From assembly GCA_017399945.1 (NCBI GenBank), contig JAFQAQ010000024.1, positions 1 to 64,000 of the forward strand: a stretch of DNA of 64,000 nt, given 5' to 3'. The notes beneath the pieces are model-generated. The model was not told the DNA's origin and ran no database searches. It worked only from the letters and a program-made list of their open reading frames with translations. A program made the translations under genes and the position numbers. The DNA comes from Clostridia bacterium. Lineage in GTDB: Bacteria; Bacillota; Clostridia; Christensenellales; Borkfalkiaceae. Shown here in pieces: positions 62,328-64,000 of the stretch. Each line of letters starts with the position of its first letter. Position 1 is the stretch's first letter.

Positions 62328-63400
62328 ATAATTTCCTCCCCGTTAAGCGCATTAAGGCCACAAGTTATAACTTTCTTTTTATATTCGTCTGAAAGATCAC
62401 TATTCCAAACCAATGAAATAAACTCTCCCCTTACGGTTTTATCGTTTAGATAATCATTCTCGGTAATAGATAAAGTGGTTTTATCCTCTACTTTAACGTA
62501 AAAGAAATTTTGACTTAATTTTAAAGACAATTGATTGACGTCAAGATAAAAATCAGTTCCACATTCACCAACAAGTTCTACTTTTATCATGGAATCTTTT
62601 GAATATTTAGAGGTAACGTCCCTAACGATTTCCGAAAGAGCAATCGCCCAAGAGTCGAAGGGCGTTAAATCATATTCAACCACGTGAACAGTACGGGCAC
62701 AAAACTTTATAAAAGAATAAGGAACTAGTTTATTTTCAGTATCTATTAAAACAAAGCCTTTTTCCCCTTCCTCATCAAACCCCCTTCCTTCAAGACATCC
62801 ACTATAGGCGTATTGGCCATAGAGGTCTATTTTACCTTCAATAAAGGAGTGATAGTGCCCTAATGCAAGATAGTTGATGTTTCTGTCTTTAAGTCTAGGT
62901 AAACTTATCACGTCGTTTTTAGGAGTTCCTTTATAATCAACGATTTGACCGTGAAGAGTTAATATATTAAAGTTATTCTTCTCAAAGGAAATACTTTCGT
63001 AATCAGAAATTGTAAGTACGTTTTGATACGATATACCACCAATAGACACACCGTCATAATTAAAACAAGTAAACTCACTACCAAAAACCTTAAAATTTTT
63101 AGAGAAATATGAATAATCAATATTAGCGCCACCATCGTGATTACCACTAAGATACAAAAAATCGATATCGGGATAGTTAGCTATAGTAACAACCACCCTT
63201 TCTAACACTTTTTTAGAAACTTTTTCTCCATCAAAAAGGTCACCCGCTATTATAATAGCAGAGACAAAATTTTGTTTAGCGTAATCACAAAGACGCTCAA
63301 AAGAGCGCAAAACCTCTTCCTTCCTTAAAGTTGATTTTGCCTTGTCCTTTATATCAATTTTTGAATCAAGATGCAAATCTGCACAATGTATAATTTTCAT
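62324..63400 (-). CDS. YhaO-like DNA exonuclease (SbcD-type)
   Basis: 358 residues with DLHLDS (D8, H10), GDLFDG, GNHDGG, LHGQI and GHYH, the Mre11/SbcD set. Probably processes DNA ends with the YhaN-like ATPase. AAGGAG precedes the ATG. First gene of the three-gene set. Confidence 0.9.
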   Translation of the reverse strand: MKIIHCADLHLDSKIDIKDKAKSTLRKEEVLRSFERLCDYAKQNFVSAIIIAGDLFDGEKVSKKVLERVVVTIANYPDIDFLYLSGNHDGGANIDYSYFSKNFKVFGSEFTCFNYDGVSIGGISYQNVLTISDYESISFEKNNFNILTLHGQIVDYKGTPKNDVISLPRLKDRNINYLALGHYHSFIEGKIDLYGQYAYSGCLEGRGFDEEGEKGFVLIDTENKLVPYSFIKFCARTVHVVEYDLTPFDSWAIALSEIVRDVTSKYSKDSMIKVELVGECGTDFYLDVNQLSLKLSQNFFYVKVEDKTTLSITENDYLNDKTVRGEFISLVWNSDLSDEYKKKVITCGLNALNGEEII

Positions 63401-63449
63401 ATTATCTCCTTTTGTTTATTATACAACAAAAATTGCGCCAAGAAAAGAG

Positions 63450-63477
63450 AAAACCGAACAAAAATTCGTTCGGTTTT
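63450..63477 (-). terminator. Terminator-like hairpin before the CrtO-like gene's end
   Basis: 10-bp stem AAAACCGAAC/GTTCGGTTTT with 8-nt loop, just downstream of the gene ending at 63485 (minus). Confidence 0.7.
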
Positions 63478-63484
63478 AATAATT

Positions 63485-63958
63485 TTAAATATTCTTTCTA
63501 TTGCAATATCGATATAAAGTATGTAGTTTGGGCAAATTATATCTTAAAACAAAAATCGATAAGAAATTATAAAAAACGTTTACAAGAGCAACAGGCATAG
63601 CAATGCACAAAACATATTTTTTTGGAGATAATAATAAAATTCCAAAACCAAAAACTATACCACAAAAATGAACGGCAATTCCGTAGTTGCTTTCGATAAT
63701 GAATCTTTTTACATACTCGGAATCAAATGGAGATATCAGTTTGCTTTTACTAAAAGAAGTAAACTGTCCTCCAAGTTCTAACAAATTGTCTTTCCAGCCT
63801 CTTATGCCCAAACCTTCGTAAAAATCAATCTCTTTTTTTGATGGTAAAAACTGTTTTTTATCAATACTAAAAATTTTTTCGGGCAATAGTTTTCTAACGA
63901 TAAACGCAAGCAACCCGTCAATTAAAATCACTAAAAATGTAAAAATTATAGTTATCAC
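63485..63958 (-). CDS. Membrane protein of the CrtO (diaponeurosporenoate acyltransferase)-like family
   Basis: 157 codons from a GTG with no clear ribosome site; the frame stays open to the window edge, so the true start may be beyond. Hydrophobic start, then FYEGLGIRGWKDNLLELGG, FIIESNYGIAVHF, and RYNLPKLHTLYRY near the end: the pattern of the clostridial CrtO-like acyltransferase family. No carotenoid genes are nearby, so another lipid substrate is likely. Confidence 0.6.
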   Translation of the reverse strand: MITIIFTFLVILIDGLLAFIVRKLLPEKIFSIDKKQFLPSKKEIDFYEGLGIRGWKDNLLELGGQFTSFSKSKLISPFDSEYVKRFIIESNYGIAVHFCGIVFGFGILLLSPKKYVLCIAMPVALVNVFYNFLSIFVLRYNLPKLHTLYRYCNRKNI

Positions 63959-64000
63959 AAATTTATTTAAAAAGGTGTTAAAAGAGTGTGAATATGCAAA

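Noticed and set aside
1-64000. CRISPR array
   Set aside because: No regularly spaced repeats seen in gene-free regions.

Overview
The window is a stretch of chromosome from a low-G+C Gram-positive bacterium, most likely an uncultured, spore-forming member of the Clostridia. Most genes are A/T-rich and lie on the minus strand in tightly packed operons. The Firmicutes assignment rests on conserved gene order: mrnC-rlmB-sigH next to dnaX-ybaB-recR; yicC-gmk-rpoZ-priA-def-fmt-rsmB-rlmN-rpe-spoVM; and rpmE-(DUF1385/prmC)-prfA. Sporulation capacity is suggested by a sigH-like sigma factor, a cwlD amidase and a 22-codon spoVM gene downstream of rpe, where Bacillus also has it.

Layout. 1-331: tRNA-Phe, tRNA-Thr and tRNA-Tyr with a terminator. 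386-4626: sodium symporter, Mrp Fe-S carrier, Sfp-type PPTase, pyrophosphatase (plus strand), an extended YidD and a small DUF4177-like gene. 4984-6650: a G+C-richer lipoprotein gene, then an intact tRNA-Ser flanked by broken pieces of a second tRNA-Ser and an array of hairpins. 6651-11867: dCMP deaminase, nrdR, nnr, recX, yigZ, tyrS. 11972-15812: small membrane protein, minE-like, minD, divergent mreB-like, ppx/gppA. 16015-20155: paired half-size TSUP transporters and a 1056-residue surface protein. 20248-22521: murG and a WYL regulator with a visible operator. 22548-28538: gpsA, recR, ybaB, dnaX, sigH, rlmB, mrnC, cwlD. 28611-35854: two membrane proteins, an integrated islet, rlmD, a membrane protein, a J-like protein, DUF5685, trpS. 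35888-42312: thrC, P-loop protein, aspartate aminotransferase, prfA, a DUF1385-PrmC fusion, rpmE. 42496-56190: an atypical MDR-fold protein and the conserved spoVM-to-pcrA block. 56374-63958: SDR, PTS IIC-like permease, metallophosphoesterase, a coat-like protein, an HNH-YhaN-YhaO cluster, and a CrtO-like membrane protein at the edge.

Two places look acquired. (1) Between 29665 and 31488 a roughly 1.8-kb, G+C-richer islet carrying one gene, a nitrilase-glycerophosphodiesterase fusion, sits in the 3' end of rlmD. Both ends share the 8-mer CACGTCGA. The islet supplies a new C-terminus to rlmD, and the original AT-rich end (HVETVVNLSKI-stop) is left stranded at the far junction, 7 bp before the next gene. 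No recombinase is present, so it would have to be moved in trans or be a remnant. (2) At the tRNA-Ser locus, 29 nt of a tRNA-Ser 5' end and 21 nt of a 3' end flank a 358-nt block that carries a complete tRNA-Ser, its terminator and three back-to-back perfect stem-loops.

Most genes have good Shine-Dalgarno sites and several promoters are clear sigma-A type with 17-bp spacers. A minority (the PPTase, the metallophosphoesterase and possibly murG and cwlD) have no Shine-Dalgarno; in the first three a -10 hexamer lies exactly 6 nt before the start codon, suggesting leaderless mRNAs. All functional names come from reading motifs and context by eye; no searches were run.
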